Of a stretch of 64,000 nucleotides of DNA, positions 8,399 to 17,538 are shown piece by piece. The notes under the pieces were generated by a model that saw only the letters and a list, made by a program, of their open reading frames with translations, did no database searches and was not told the origin of the DNA. Both the position numbers and the translations under genes were made by a program. How positions within the stretch are numbered: position 1 is the first letter of the stretch; each line of letters begins with the position of its first letter. Location of the stretch: contig NZ_JABGCJ010000005.1 of NCBI RefSeq assembly GCF_019799965.1, forward strand, positions 62,001 through 126,000, written 5' to 3'. This DNA comes from Modestobacter italicus (GTDB lineage Bacteria; Actinomycetota; Actinomycetes; Mycobacteriales; Geodermatophilaceae).

Positions 8399-9310
8399 AT
8401 GATCACGATCGAGCACCTGACGAAGAGGTACGGCGCGCAGGTCGCCGTCTCCGACGTCTCCTTCACCTGTCAGCCGGGCACGGTCACCGGCTTCCTCGGA
8501 CCCAACGGCGCGGGCAAGTCCACCACGATGCGGGCGCTGGTCGGCCTGGCCGACCCGACGAGCGGTACCGCGACGTTCAACGGCAAGCACTACCGCGAGC
8601 TGCCCAACGCCGGGCGGCAGGTCGGGGTCCTGCTCGACGCGGGCGCCCAGCACGCCGGCCGCACCGGGCGAGAGGTGCTCACCCTGTCGGCGATGGTCCT
8701 GGGCGTCGGCAGGGAGCGGGTCGACGAGGTGCTCGGCCGGGTGGGCCTGGCCGGCCGCCCGGCGGGCAAGCGGCTCGGCAACTACTCCCTCGGCATGCGC
8801 CAGCGGCTCGGCCTGGCGACGGCGCTGCTGGGCGACCCCCAGGTGCTGGTGCTCGACGAGCCGGCCAACGGGCTGGACCCCGAGGGCATCTTCTGGATGC
8901 GCGGCCTGCTGCGCGGCTTCGCCGACCGCGGCGGCACGGTGCTGCTCTCCTCCCACCTGCTGCACGAGGTGGAGGCGGTCGCCGACCAGCTGGTGGTCAT
9001 CGCCGGCGGGCGGATCGTCGCCCAGGGCAGCAAGACCGAGCTGCTCGCCGGCACCGGCGGCACCCTGGTCCGCGGACCCGACCGGGCCCTGCTGGCAAAG
9101 GCACTGGAGGCGGCCGGCATCGGCGTCTCACCCGGCCCGGACGACGCGCTGGTGGCCGCGGCCGAGGCCCTGGCCGTCGGCCAGGCAGTGGCGGCGGCCG
9201 GCGTCGTCCTCACCGAGCTGCGGCCCGCCGGGGGAGGCGGGCTGGAGGACCTCTTCCGCTCCCTCACCGGTTCCGGCGGCGGCCAGCAGGTGCAGGAGGT
9301 GCTGGCATGA
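8399..9310 (+). CDS. ABC transporter ATP-binding protein (ABC-2 export type)
   Basis: This 303-residue ATPase of the DRA/CcmA-like ABC export family has Walker A in GPNGAGKSTTM near residues 38-48, the signature NYSLGMRQRLGLA near 135 and Walker B VLVLDEPANGLDP near 156. The H-loop is SSHLLHEVE near 190. The C-terminal 90 residues are the accessory domain typical of exporters. Its stop overlaps the permease ATG (ATGA). The divergent two-component system is its likely regulator. The substrate is unknown; bacitracin or other antibiotic resistance transporters have this layout. Confidence 0.93.
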   Translation: MITIEHLTKRYGAQVAVSDVSFTCQPGTVTGFLGPNGAGKSTTMRALVGLADPTSGTATFNGKHYRELPNAGRQVGVLLDAGAQHAGRTGREVLTLSAMVLGVGRERVDEVLGRVGLAGRPAGKRLGNYSLGMRQRLGLATALLGDPQVLVLDEPANGLDPEGIFWMRGLLRGFADRGGTVLLSSHLLHEVEAVADQLVVIAGGRIVAQGSKTELLAGTGGTLVRGPDRALLAKALEAAGIGVSPGPDDALVAAAEALAVGQAVAAAGVVLTELRPAGGGGLEDLFRSLTGSGGGQQVQEVLA

Positions 9311-10092
9311 GCACCGCGACCCTGGAGGCCGACCGTCCCCGTACCGGCGCCGCGCCGAGCGGGCCGTCCATGCTCACGCTCACCCGGGTGGAGCTGCGCA
9401 AGTCCCACGACACCCGGGCCGGGCGCTGGCTGCTGATCGTGATCGCTCTGGCCGTGCTCGCCGTCGTGGCGATCTCCCTCTTCGTCGAGGACGCGCCGAA
9501 GAGGTTCACCGACCACTTCGGGATCACCCAGCTGCCGATCAGCATCCTGCTGCCGGTGCTGGGCATCCTGCTGGTGACCAGCGAGTGGTCGCAGCGCACC
9601 GCGATGACGACGTTCACCCTGGTGCCCCGTAGATCCCGGGTGCTCGTTGCCAAGGTGCTGGCCGCCACGGTGCTCGCCGTGCTCGGCGTGGCCGTCGCGG
9701 CGCTGGCCGCGGTGGTCGCGACGGGGCTCACCCCGGTCTTCTCCGACTCGGAGCGGGACTGGGGCATCAGCGCCGCGCTGGTGGGTCAGGTGCTCGTCGT
9801 CCAGGTGGTGAGCGTGCTGGCCGGGGTCGCGTTCGGCATGCTGCTGCTCAGCTCGCCGCTGGCGATCGTCCTATACTTCGTGCTGCCGACGGTGTTCACC
9901 ATCCTGGTCAGCCTGGTCTCGGCCCTGGACTGGGTGCGCGACTGGCTGGACCTGTCGACCACCTCGATGCCGCTGTTCGAGGACGGTCTCGACGGGCAGG
10001 GCTGGCTGCAGTTCGGCACCTCGGTGGCGCTGTGGGTCCTGCTGCCGATGGTGCTCGGCTGGCTGCGGATCCACCGATCCGAGATCGCCTGA
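9307..10092 (+). CDS. ABC-2 type permease
   Basis: This 261-residue membrane protein has six predicted helices: about 42-60, 75-95, 118-145, 158-180, 182-205 and 232-252. It belongs to the ABC-2 permease family that pairs with DRA-type ATPases. It overlaps the ATPase gene by 4 bp and is followed by a strong hairpin, so the operon is two genes. No substrate-specific motif is visible. Confidence 0.88.
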   Translation: MSTATLEADRPRTGAAPSGPSMLTLTRVELRKSHDTRAGRWLLIVIALAVLAVVAISLFVEDAPKRFTDHFGITQLPISILLPVLGILLVTSEWSQRTAMTTFTLVPRRSRVLVAKVLAATVLAVLGVAVAALAAVVATGLTPVFSDSERDWGISAALVGQVLVVQVVSVLAGVAFGMLLLSSPLAIVLYFVLPTVFTILVSLVSALDWVRDWLDLSTTSMPLFEDGLDGQGWLQFGTSVALWVLLPMVLGWLRIHRSEIA

Positions 10093-10101
10093 TCCCTGCC
10101 A

Positions 10102-10141
10102 CGGTGACCCGCCGCCCGCGTCAGCGGGCGGCGGGTCACCG
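10102..10141. terminator. Strong bidirectional terminator hairpin
   Basis: This is a perfect 18-bp stem (10102-10119 with 10124-10141) and a GTCA tetraloop lying 9 bp after the permease stop. It faces the convergent SDR gene and can serve both. Confidence 0.75.
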
Positions 10142-10178
10142 CTGCTGGGCCGGGCCCGTGGTCAGGGGCAGACGGCGG

Positions 10179-10937
10179 TCAGAGGCCGAACCCGCCGGAC
10201 GCTGTGACGTCCTGCCCGGTGATCCAGCCGCCGCCCTCGGACAGCAGGAAGGCGATGACCCGGCCGACGTCGGCGCCCTCGCCGATCCGGCCCAGCGCGG
10301 TGTTCGCCGCCAGCGGTGCGATGAGCTCCGGGTACCGGGCGAAGCCGTCGTCCCCGAGCCGGGTGCGGGTGGGGCCGGGGGCGACCGAGTTGACCCGGAT
10401 CCCGCGCGGGCCGAGCTCCTTGGCCAGGTAGCGGGTCCACACCTCGACCGCACCCTTGACCGAGCCGTAGGCCGAGAAGCCGGGGGAGATGCCGCCGGGG
10501 TGGGCGGCGGTGCTGCCGACGTTGACGATCGCCCCTCCGTCGGTCAGCCGGGGGAGCAGTGCCTGGGTCAGGAAGTACGGGCCCTTGAAGAGCGCGTCGA
10601 GCAGCTCGTCGAACACCGCCTCGGTGGTCTCGGTGACCGGTGCGCTGCGGGAGAGGCCGGCGTTGTTGACCAGGCCGTTGAGGCGGTCGGTCTGCCAGGT
10701 GTCCCGCAGCACCCGGTCGACCTGGTCGACGAAGGCCGGGAACGCCTCCAGCCGGCCGGTGTCCAGGGGGAGGGCGACCGCGGTGCCGCCGAGCGCCTCG
10801 ACCTGCGCGACGGTCTCCTCCGCCCCCTCCGGGTTGCCGCGGTAGGTCAGCAGCACCCCCGTGCCCTGGCGGGCGACCTCGACGGCGGTGCTCTGGCCGA
10901 TGCCGGAACTGGCGCCGGTGATCAGGACGACGGACAT
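10179..10937 (-). CDS. Short-chain dehydrogenase/reductase
   Basis: This is a 252-residue classical SDR. The Rossmann glycine motif TGASSGIGQ is at about 7-15, NNAG is near 92, the catalytic Ser lies in NVGSTAAH, YxxxK lies in YGSVKGA and the PG motif is VAPGPTRT. The C-terminal GITGQDV-like segment (WITGQDVTASGG) is also typical. It probably uses NADP(H), since it lacks the acidic residue after strand 2. The ATG is preceded by GAGGAG. It is divergent from an AraC-type regulator, an arrangement that often means regulation of the SDR by that regulator. Confidence 0.92.
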   Translation of the reverse strand: MSVVLITGASSGIGQSTAVEVARQGTGVLLTYRGNPEGAEETVAQVEALGGTAVALPLDTGRLEAFPAFVDQVDRVLRDTWQTDRLNGLVNNAGLSRSAPVTETTEAVFDELLDALFKGPYFLTQALLPRLTDGGAIVNVGSTAAHPGGISPGFSAYGSVKGAVEVWTRYLAKELGPRGIRVNSVAPGPTRTRLGDDGFARYPELIAPLAANTALGRIGEGADVGRVIAFLLSEGGGWITGQDVTASGGFGL

Positions 10938-11107
10938 GGGGTGCTCCTCTGGTGGGCGGTGGTGGCGGCTGCCCATCCCGGGCGGCGCACGACCAGTCCA
11001 CTCGCCGGACGCCCGCCGTCCTAGGCCAGAGCTGTCCGATGAGTGCACGATCCTGCTCGACATCGCGACCTCGCCCCCGGACGGTGCGAGCTGGTTGACT
11101 CCCCGGC

Positions 11108-11998
11108 ATGACGCTCGGCGAGCTCCGGCAGCTGGTCACCCGGCACGCCGACCGGGGCACGACGGACCTGTTCGACGGCGTCCAGGTCGCCCGCGTCACG
11201 ACGCCGGGGTCACCGGACGCCACGATGACCGGGGTGGTGTTCGCGCTCATCGCCGCCGGTGAGAAGACACTCGTGCTCGGGGACCGGGAGCTGCGCTACG
11301 GAGCGGGGCAGTACCTGCTGGCCTCGCTGGACCTGCCGGTCACCGGCCGGTTCACCCGGGCGAGCAGGGCCGAGCCAGCCCTCGGGTTCGGGCTGCACCT
11401 GCGGTCCTCGGTGGTGGCCGAGCTGCTGCTGCACCCAGCAGCGGCGGCGTTCCCCCGGCACCGGCGCGGTGTCTCAGCGCCCTCTGCGCTGGCGGTGAGC
11501 GACGCCTCGCCCGAGCTGGTCGACGCCGTCGTCCGGATGGTGCGACTGGCCGACCGGCCGCGTGACCAGGCGGTCCTCCAGCCGATGCTGGAGCGGGAGG
11601 TGCTCTGGCTGCTGATGACCGGACCGCAGGGCGAGACCGTCCGCCAGCTCGGACTCTCGGACAGCAGCCTGTCCAGCGTCGGGCGGGCGGTCCGCTGGCT
11701 CAGGGAGCACTACGCGCAGCCGCTGCGCGTCGACGACCTCGCCCAGATCGCCGCGATGAGCCCCTCGGCGTTCCACCGCAGTTTCGCCGCGGTCACCGCG
11801 ATGAGCCCGATCCAGTTCCAGAAACGGATCAGGCTGCAGGAGGCGCGGTTGCGGCTGCTCACCGGTCCCGGTGACGTAGCCGGGATCGGCCACGCCGTCG
11901 GGTACGGGAGCGCCTCCCAGTTCAGCCGCGACTACCGGCGGCAGTTCGGCCTGCCGCCGGGCCGCGACGCACTGCGGATGCGCGCCGCGGCCGGCTGA
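11108..11998 (+). CDS. AraC-family transcriptional regulator (AraC_N type)
   Basis: The protein has 296 residues. Its N-terminal AraC_N cupin-like domain (about 15-160) contains EKTLVLGDRELRYGAGQYLL. The C-terminal domain has two helix-turn-helix units (about 195-290), with MSPSAFHRSFAAVTAMSPIQ and VGYGSASQFSRDYRRQFG as the two recognition segments. It is divergent from the SDR gene with 170 bp between them, so it probably senses a small molecule and regulates that SDR. No operator repeat was obvious. Confidence 0.92.
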   Translation: MTLGELRQLVTRHADRGTTDLFDGVQVARVTTPGSPDATMTGVVFALIAAGEKTLVLGDRELRYGAGQYLLASLDLPVTGRFTRASRAEPALGFGLHLRSSVVAELLLHPAAAAFPRHRRGVSAPSALAVSDASPELVDAVVRMVRLADRPRDQAVLQPMLEREVLWLLMTGPQGETVRQLGLSDSSLSSVGRAVRWLREHYAQPLRVDDLAQIAAMSPSAFHRSFAAVTAMSPIQFQKRIRLQEARLRLLTGPGDVAGIGHAVGYGSASQFSRDYRRQFGLPPGRDALRMRAAAG

Positions 11999-12038
11999 GC
12001 CCGGGACGACGCGTCGACCGGGCGGGCTGCCGATCGGC

Positions 12039-13829
12039 TCAGGCGTGCTCGCCGGGCATCCGCGCCCCGCCGCTGAGGTGCCGGGCGGTGTTCACCAGGC
12101 CGACGTGGCTGAAGGCCTGCGGGGTGTTGCCCAGGTGCCGGCCGGTCCGCGGGTCGTACTCCTCGCTCATCAGCCCCAGGTCGTTGCCCAGCCCCAGCAG
12201 CCGCTCGAACAGCTCGCGGGCCTCGGCAGTGCGGCCGATGCCGTTGAGCGCGTCGGCCAGCCAGAAGCTGCACAGCAGGAACGGCGCCTCCTCACCGGGC
12301 AGTCCGTCGACCCGGCCGTCGGCGTGGGTGTGGTACCTCAGCAGGAAGCCGTCGGAGGTCAGCTCGCGCTGTACCGCCTCCACGGTGCCGATGACCCGCT
12401 CGTCGTCCCAGGGCAGGAAGCCGACCTGGGGGATGAGCAGCAGCGCGGCGTCCAGCCCCTCCGAGCCGTAGAACTGGGTGAAGGTCCGGCGCTCGGCGTC
12501 GTAGCCCTTGGCACAGACGTCGTCGTGGATGCGCTGGCGCAGCTCCCGCCAGCGGTCGACCGGCCCGTCCAGGCCGTGCCGCTCCACCGCCTCGATCGCG
12601 CCGTTCACCCCGGCCCACGCCAGCACCTTGGAGTGCACGAAGTGGCGGGGCTCGCCGCGGACCTCCCACAGACTGCTGTCCGGGGTGTCCCACACGCCCT
12701 CCAGGAAGTCCAGCAGCTCCTTCTGCACCGCCCAGGCGTCGGCGGTGGGGGAGAGGCCGGACTCCCGGGCCAGGTGCAGCCCGTCGAGCAGCTCGCCCCA
12801 GACGTCGAGCTGGAACTGCCCGGCGGCGGCGTTGCCCACCCGAACGGGCGCCGAGCCCTCGTAGCCGGGCAGCCACGGCAGCTCGTACTCCGGGATCCGC
12901 CGGGAGCCGTCGAGTGCGTACATGATCCGCAGGTCGGCGGGGTCGCCGGCGACGGCGCGCAGCAGCCACTCCCGCCAGGCCCGCGCCTCCTCCAGGTAGC
13001 CGGTGCCCAGCAGCGCCTGCAGGGTGAACGCGGCGTCGCGCAGCCAGCAGTACCGGTAGTCCCAGTTGCGGCTGCCGCCCAGCTCCTCGGGCAGGGAAGT
13101 GGTCGCGGCGGCGACGATCCCGCCGGTGGGGCGGTAGGTCAGGGCCTTGAGGGTGATCAGCGAGCGGCGGACCGCCGGCCCCCACTCGCCGTCGTAGGTG
13201 CACTGGCCGATCCACTCGGCCCAGAACGTCTCGGTGCCGGCCAGCGCCTCCTCGGCGTCCACCGGCTCGGGCCGCGGCAGGTGCGAGGCGTGGTGGGTGA
13301 GCACGAACGGGATGCGCTGCCCGGCGGCGACCTCGAACTCGGCGGTGGTGGTGTGGTCCTGCCCGTGCAGCTCCACCGGCGTGGCCAGCGAGACCGCGTC
13401 CGGGCCGGCGACGGCGACCAGGTCGCCGTCCACCGTGCGCACCCAGGGCACCAGGTGGCCGTAGTCGAAGCGGAGGACGAGGTCCAGCCGCATCGGCACC
13501 CGGCCCGAGACGCCCTCCACGATCCGGACGACGTCGGGGCTCTCCCCGCGCGGCGGCATCAGGTCGATCACCCGCACCGTGCCGGTCGGGGTCTCCCACT
13601 CGGTCTCCAGGACCAGCGAGTCGCCCCGGTACCGCCGCGAGGTGCAGGGGCCGCCACCGGCCGGGGCGAGCAGCCAGCGCCCGTTGCGCTCGTCGCCCAG
13701 CAGAGCGGCGAAGCAGGCCGCCGAGTCGAAGGAGGGCAGGCACAGCCAGTCGATCGAGCCGTCCTTGCCGACCAGCGCCGCGGTCTGCAGGTCCCCGATC
13801 AGTCCGTAGTCCTCGATCCGGCTGGGCAT
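12039..13829 (-). CDS. GH15-family trehalase/glucoamylase-like enzyme
   Basis: This 596-residue enzyme has an N-terminal beta-sandwich (about 1-230) opening with IEDYGLIGDLQTAALVG and GSIDWLCLPSFDS. The GH15 (alpha/alpha)6 barrel follows, with GGSRNWDYRYCWLRDAAF near residue 255 and an acidic residue in EEYDPRTGRHLGNTPQAF near the C-terminus. The N-terminus closely resembles the mycobacterial GH15 trehalase group (Rv2402 family), so trehalose hydrolysis is the best guess. Glucoamylase is the broader family activity. With the GH65 gene 8 kb away this gives two potential trehalose-consuming enzymes. The ATG at 13829 follows AGAGGA. Confidence 0.88.
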   Translation of the reverse strand: MPSRIEDYGLIGDLQTAALVGKDGSIDWLCLPSFDSAACFAALLGDERNGRWLLAPAGGGPCTSRRYRGDSLVLETEWETPTGTVRVIDLMPPRGESPDVVRIVEGVSGRVPMRLDLVLRFDYGHLVPWVRTVDGDLVAVAGPDAVSLATPVELHGQDHTTTAEFEVAAGQRIPFVLTHHASHLPRPEPVDAEEALAGTETFWAEWIGQCTYDGEWGPAVRRSLITLKALTYRPTGGIVAAATTSLPEELGGSRNWDYRYCWLRDAAFTLQALLGTGYLEEARAWREWLLRAVAGDPADLRIMYALDGSRRIPEYELPWLPGYEGSAPVRVGNAAAGQFQLDVWGELLDGLHLARESGLSPTADAWAVQKELLDFLEGVWDTPDSSLWEVRGEPRHFVHSKVLAWAGVNGAIEAVERHGLDGPVDRWRELRQRIHDDVCAKGYDAERRTFTQFYGSEGLDAALLLIPQVGFLPWDDERVIGTVEAVQRELTSDGFLLRYHTHADGRVDGLPGEEAPFLLCSFWLADALNGIGRTAEARELFERLLGLGNDLGLMSEEYDPRTGRHLGNTPQAFSHVGLVNTARHLSGGARMPGEHA

Positions 13830-13894
13830 GGGGCAGGTCCTCTCGGTCGGGGATGGCGCGGAGTCGGTGCGGCGTCGTCCCGGCGCCTGCTGGC

Positions 13895-13916
13895 GGCGGC
13901 ACCCGTGGGTGCCGCC
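13895..13916. terminator. Hairpin after the peptide/nickel ABC operon
   Basis: Arms GGCGGCACCC and GGGTGCCGCC (10 bp, minimal loop) lie 57 bp downstream of the last gene of the minus-strand ABC operon and just before the GH15 gene. They plausibly end that transcript. Confidence 0.4.
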
Positions 13917-13972
13917 CGGCACGGCGGGGAGGTGGCCCGGCGGCGCAGGGCCACCGGGCGTGCCGTCCCTGA

Positions 13973-14695
13973 CTACCAGTGCTCGGGGGCGAGCGCACCC
14001 GCGGCGCGGTGGGCGGCACCGCCGGCCGCCGCCGTCAGCCGCACGGTGCGGTCGGCCCAGGCGGCCAGCAGGTCCTCGTCGTGGCTGATCGCCAGCACGC
14101 CGAGCCGCCCGGTCGCGACGTCGTCCCGCAGGGCCGCGACCAGCCCGGCGGCGCTGGAGGCGTCCAGCATCGCGGTCATCTCGTCGCAGACCAGGTAGCG
14201 CGGCTGCTGGGCCAGCGCACGGGCCAGGCAGGCACGCTGCAGCTGCCCGTCGCTGACCTCGTGCGGACGGCGGGGGAGCAGGTCGGCGGTGAGGCCCACC
14301 CGCTCGGCCAGCTCGGCCACCCGCCGGTCCCGGAGCGCGGCGCCCCGCCGGCCGGCGGTCGGCGTCCCGGGGACCCGCAGCGGCTCGGCGATCACCGCCG
14401 CCAGCGGCAGCCGGGGGTCGACCGAGAGGCGCGGTGACTGGAACACCATGCCGACGGTGCCGCGCAGCTCCCGGGGCACCCGGTACCGCACGCCGGTGAC
14501 CGGCACCCCGTCCACGGCCACCTCCCCGGACCACGGGGCCAGCAGCATGCCCAGCACCCGGGCCATCGTCGACTTGCCGCTCCCGCTGGGCCCGGCCAGC
14601 CCGACCACCTCGCCAGGGGACACCGACAGGTCCGCCCCGTCGAGCACCGGCACGCCCGGGCGGTGGCCGACGACGATCCCGCGGCCGGTCAGCAC
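13973..14695 (-). CDS. ABC importer ATPase, DppF/NikE-like
   Basis: This 240-residue ATPase has Walker A in GPSGSGKSTMARV at about 35-47. The Q-loop lies in GMVFQSPRLSVDP, typical of the oligopeptide/nickel OppF/NikE group. The signature is EVSDGQLQRACLARAL, where the usual LSGGQ is replaced by VSDGQ, and Walker B is YLVCDEMTAMLD. The signature change is found in some NikE/DppF proteins. The GTG overlaps the stop of the preceding ATPase gene. It is the last gene of the importer operon. Confidence 0.88.
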   Translation of the reverse strand: MLTGRGIVVGHRPGVPVLDGADLSVSPGEVVGLAGPSGSGKSTMARVLGMLLAPWSGEVAVDGVPVTGVRYRVPRELRGTVGMVFQSPRLSVDPRLPLAAVIAEPLRVPGTPTAGRRGAALRDRRVAELAERVGLTADLLPRRPHEVSDGQLQRACLARALAQQPRYLVCDEMTAMLDASSAAGLVAALRDDVATGRLGVLAISHDEDLLAAWADRTVRLTAAAGGAAHRAAGALAPEHW

Positions 14696-15672
14696 AGTGC
14701 CACCGCCAGCGGGCGGCAGCGGGCCGAGCGGACGCCCCCGGTGTGCAGAGCCGCGGTGTGCAGGGCTCCGCCGTCGCAGCGGCCCGCGTCCGGCCGGCGG
14801 GCGTGGTAGGCGCAGCCGGCGGGGAGGTCGGTCAGCTCCGGTGGGTGGCCCGGGATCGGCACCAGACCGCCGGCGGGCAGTGCGCCGAGCAGGTCGCGGG
14901 TGTAGTCGTGCGCCGGTGCGGCCAGCACCGCGGCGGCCGGACCGGTCTCCATCAGGCGGCTGGCGTACATCACCGCCAGGTCGTCGGCGACCTCCGGCGC
15001 GCGCAGCAGCCCGCCGAGGTCGTGGGTGATCAGCAGCACCGCGCACCCTGCGTCGGCCACCTCGCGCAGCAGCTGCAGCGTGCGGTTGGCCAGCGGGCGG
15101 TCCAGCCCGGCGGTCGGCTCGTCGGCGAGCACCACCGCGGGACCACCGGCCAGTGCAAGGGCCACCACCACCCGCTGGGCCATCCCCCCGGACAGCTCGT
15201 GCGGGAAGAGGTCCAGGTCGCGCGGGGCCAGCCCCACGCGTTCGGCCAGCTCGTCGGCGCGGGCGCGCGGATCGGTGCCGGGGGCGAGCTCGCACACCGC
15301 CTCCTCCAGCTGGCTGCGGGCGGTCCGCACCGGGGTGAGCGAGGTGGCCGCCGACTGCGGCACCAGGGCCAGCCGGCGGCCGCGCACCTGCCGGCCGACG
15401 ACCCGCTCGTCCGCGGTCAGGACGTCGACCGGCGGGCTGCCGGCCAGCACCGCGGAACCGGTGACGACCGCGTTGCCGGGCAGCAGCCGGAGCAGGGCCG
15501 AGGCCAGCACCGACTTGCCGCAGCCGCTCTCGCCGACCAGCGCCAGCACCCGGCCGGCGTGCAGGTCGAAGGAGACGTCGGTGGCCGCGTGCACCACCCG
15601 GCGGGGTGCGCGCCGGCGCGCGGCCAGCGGGAAGCGCACGGTCAGGTCGCGGACCGACAGGGCCGGGGTCAC
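14689..15672 (-). CDS. ABC importer ATPase, DppD/NikD-like
   Basis: This 327-residue ATPase has Walker A GESGCGKSVLASALL near residue 45, the Q-loop LVPQSAATSLTP, the signature ELSGGMAQRVVVALAL and Walker B VVLADEPTAGLD. The C-terminal oligopeptide/nickel ABC tail has a Cys-rich stretch (AGCAYHARRPDAGRC), as in DppD/OppD, where it can bind an iron-sulfur cluster. GTGA overlaps couple it to the genes on both sides. Confidence 0.9.
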   Translation of the reverse strand: MTPALSVRDLTVRFPLAARRRAPRRVVHAATDVSFDLHAGRVLALVGESGCGKSVLASALLRLLPGNAVVTGSAVLAGSPPVDVLTADERVVGRQVRGRRLALVPQSAATSLTPVRTARSQLEEAVCELAPGTDPRARADELAERVGLAPRDLDLFPHELSGGMAQRVVVALALAGGPAVVLADEPTAGLDRPLANRTLQLLREVADAGCAVLLITHDLGGLLRAPEVADDLAVMYASRLMETGPAAAVLAAPAHDYTRDLLGALPAGGLVPIPGHPPELTDLPAGCAYHARRPDAGRCDGGALHTAALHTGGVRSARCRPLAVALC

Positions 15673-16490
15673 AGCGTCGCCTCCGCCCGGCGGGGGAGGG
15701 CCACCCGGTCGCGCAGCCCCGAGCCGACCGCGGCCACGGCCAGCGTGGCCAGCACCAGGCCGAGGGCGGGGAAGACCAGCGTCCACCAGCCGCCAAGCAG
15801 CAGTGAGCTGCGCGCCTCCTCCAGCAGGGTGCCCAGGCTGGCCCGGTGCGGCGGCAGCCCCAGGCCCAGGAAGCTCAGCGTCGACTCGTGCCAGACCGCG
15901 TGCGGCAGCAGCAGAACCGCGGCGACCAGCGCCTGGGGGAGCGCGGCGGGCAGCAGGTGGCGGTGCACCACCCGCCAGCGGGTCGCCCCGCCGAGCACCG
16001 CGGCGTCCACGTGCGGCCGGTCGCGCAACGACAGCACCTCCGACCGGACGATCCGGGCCACCTGCGTCCAGTGCGTCAGCGCGATCGAGGCGATGATCGC
16101 CACCAGGCTGCCGCGGAACAGCGCCACCAGGACGATGCCCAGCAGCAGGTGCGGCACCGCGTTCACCCCGTCGACCACCCGCATCGTCAGCCGGTCGACC
16201 CAGCCGCCGGCGACCGCGGACAGCGCGCCGACCAGCGCACCGATCACCGTGGACAACACCGCGCACACCGCCGCGATCAGCAGGGACACCCGCAGCCCGG
16301 CGGCGGTGCGCACGAACAGGTCGCGGCCGGCGGAGTCGGTGCCGAACAGGTGCGCCCAGGACGGCGCCTGCCGGGCCGCCGCGAAGTCGGTCACCCGGTC
16401 GTCCACCCCGGCCACCCACGGCACCAGCACCGCGTAGGCGGCCAGCCCGGCCAGCACCGTCACGCCCACCACCAGCCGTCGGTCACCCAT
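15669..16490 (-). CDS. ABC importer permease, DppC/NikC-like
   Basis: This 273-residue inner-membrane permease starts with one N-terminal helix. It then has the motif HLFGTDSAGRDLFVRTAAG typical of DppC/NikC and about five more helices. The EAA loop is ATRWRVVHRHLLPAALPQAL. It overlaps DppB-like (8 bp) and DppD-like (4 bp). It heterodimerises with the DppB-like permease. Confidence 0.92.
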   Translation of the reverse strand: MGDRRLVVGVTVLAGLAAYAVLVPWVAGVDDRVTDFAAARQAPSWAHLFGTDSAGRDLFVRTAAGLRVSLLIAAVCAVLSTVIGALVGALSAVAGGWVDRLTMRVVDGVNAVPHLLLGIVLVALFRGSLVAIIASIALTHWTQVARIVRSEVLSLRDRPHVDAAVLGGATRWRVVHRHLLPAALPQALVAAVLLLPHAVWHESTLSFLGLGLPPHRASLGTLLEEARSSLLLGGWWTLVFPALGLVLATLAVAAVGSGLRDRVALPRRAEATL

Positions 16491-17538
16491 CTGCGGCCAC
16501 CCGGGGGTCCAGCAGCACGTAGGCGACGTCGGCGATCAGCGAACCGACCAGCACGGCGACCGTGGTGAGCAGGGTCAGGAAGGCCAGCAGCGGGAAGTCC
16601 AGCTCGGTCGCCGAGGTGACCACCGCCTGGGCCAGCCCCGGCCAGCTGAACACCTCCTCGACCAGCACCGCCCCGACCACGAGCTCCGGCAGCCGGGCGC
16701 CCAGCAGCGTCACGAACGGCAGCAGGGCGGTGGGCAGCGCGTGCCGGGCCACCACGGTCCGCTCGGCCAGCCCCCGGGACCGGGCGCCGGTGACGTGGTC
16801 CTCGGTGAGCGCGCGCAGCAGCGACTGCCGCACGTTGAGCAGCAGCCAGGGCAGCTGGCTCAGCGCCAGCACCAGCGCCGGGAGCACCAGGTGGCGGGCG
16901 ACCTGGCCCACGGAGAGGTCGGCGCCGGCGTCGGTCAGCCCGGCGACCGGCAGCCAGGCCAAGCCGATGCCGAACAGCGCCACCGCGCCCAGCGCGACCA
17001 CGAACGGCGGCAGGCCCTGCAGCAGCAGGCAGCCCGGGGTCACCAGCCGGTCGACCCAGCCGCCGCGGCGCGCCGCAGTCCAGGTGCCCAGCCCCAGCGC
17101 CAGCACGACGGCGATCACCAGCGACACCGCGACCAGCAGCAGCGTCCACGGCAGCCGCTCGGCCAGCACGTCGGCGACCGGCTGCCCGAACGACCGCGAC
17201 GTCCCGAGGTCACCGGTGACCAGGTGGCCCAGCCAGGACAGGTACTGCTCGAACCAGGGGCGGTCGGTGCCCAGCTGCTCGGCCAGCTTGGCCTGCGCCT
17301 CCTGGCTGGCGGTCAGGTAGCGGTCGCCGAGGTAGCCGGCCAGCGGGTCGAACGGGGAGGCCGCGGCGGCGGCGAAGACGCCGACCGAGACGGCCAGGAC
17401 CACCGGGACGGCGAACAGCAGCCGCCGCCGGGCCATCCGGGCCGCCGCCGACCGCCGGGACCGAGTCCGCTGGGCCGCTGGAGCCGGGGCAGGGGGAGCC
17501 TCCGATGCGGGGCGCAGGAGCGGGGGAGCGGCCGTCAC
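16483..17538 (-). CDS. ABC importer permease, DppB/NikB-like
   Basis: This 351-residue permease has a first helix after a disordered basic N-terminus. The DppB-type region YLSWLGHLVTGDLGTSRSFGQ is followed by five further helices and an EAA loop near LAERTVVARHALPTALLPFV. The GTG at 17538 overlaps the stop of the binding-protein gene (GTGA). A GTG 33 bp upstream would add only disordered residues, so the overlapping start is preferred. Confidence 0.9.
   Translation of the reverse strand: MTAAPPLLRPASEAPPAPAPAAQRTRSRRSAAARMARRRLLFAVPVVLAVSVGVFAAAAASPFDPLAGYLGDRYLTASQEAQAKLAEQLGTDRPWFEQYLSWLGHLVTGDLGTSRSFGQPVADVLAERLPWTLLLVAVSLVIAVVLALGLGTWTAARRGGWVDRLVTPGCLLLQGLPPFVVALGAVALFGIGLAWLPVAGLTDAGADLSVGQVARHLVLPALVLALSQLPWLLLNVRQSLLRALTEDHVTGARSRGLAERTVVARHALPTALLPFVTLLGARLPELVVGAVLVEEVFSWPGLAQAVVTSATELDFPLLAFLTLLTTVAVLVGSLIADVAYVLLDPRVAADG

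Noticed and set aside
12045-14198. A 717-codon plus-strand frame opposite the GH15 enzyme
   Set aside because: Antisense shadow with no recognisable domain.
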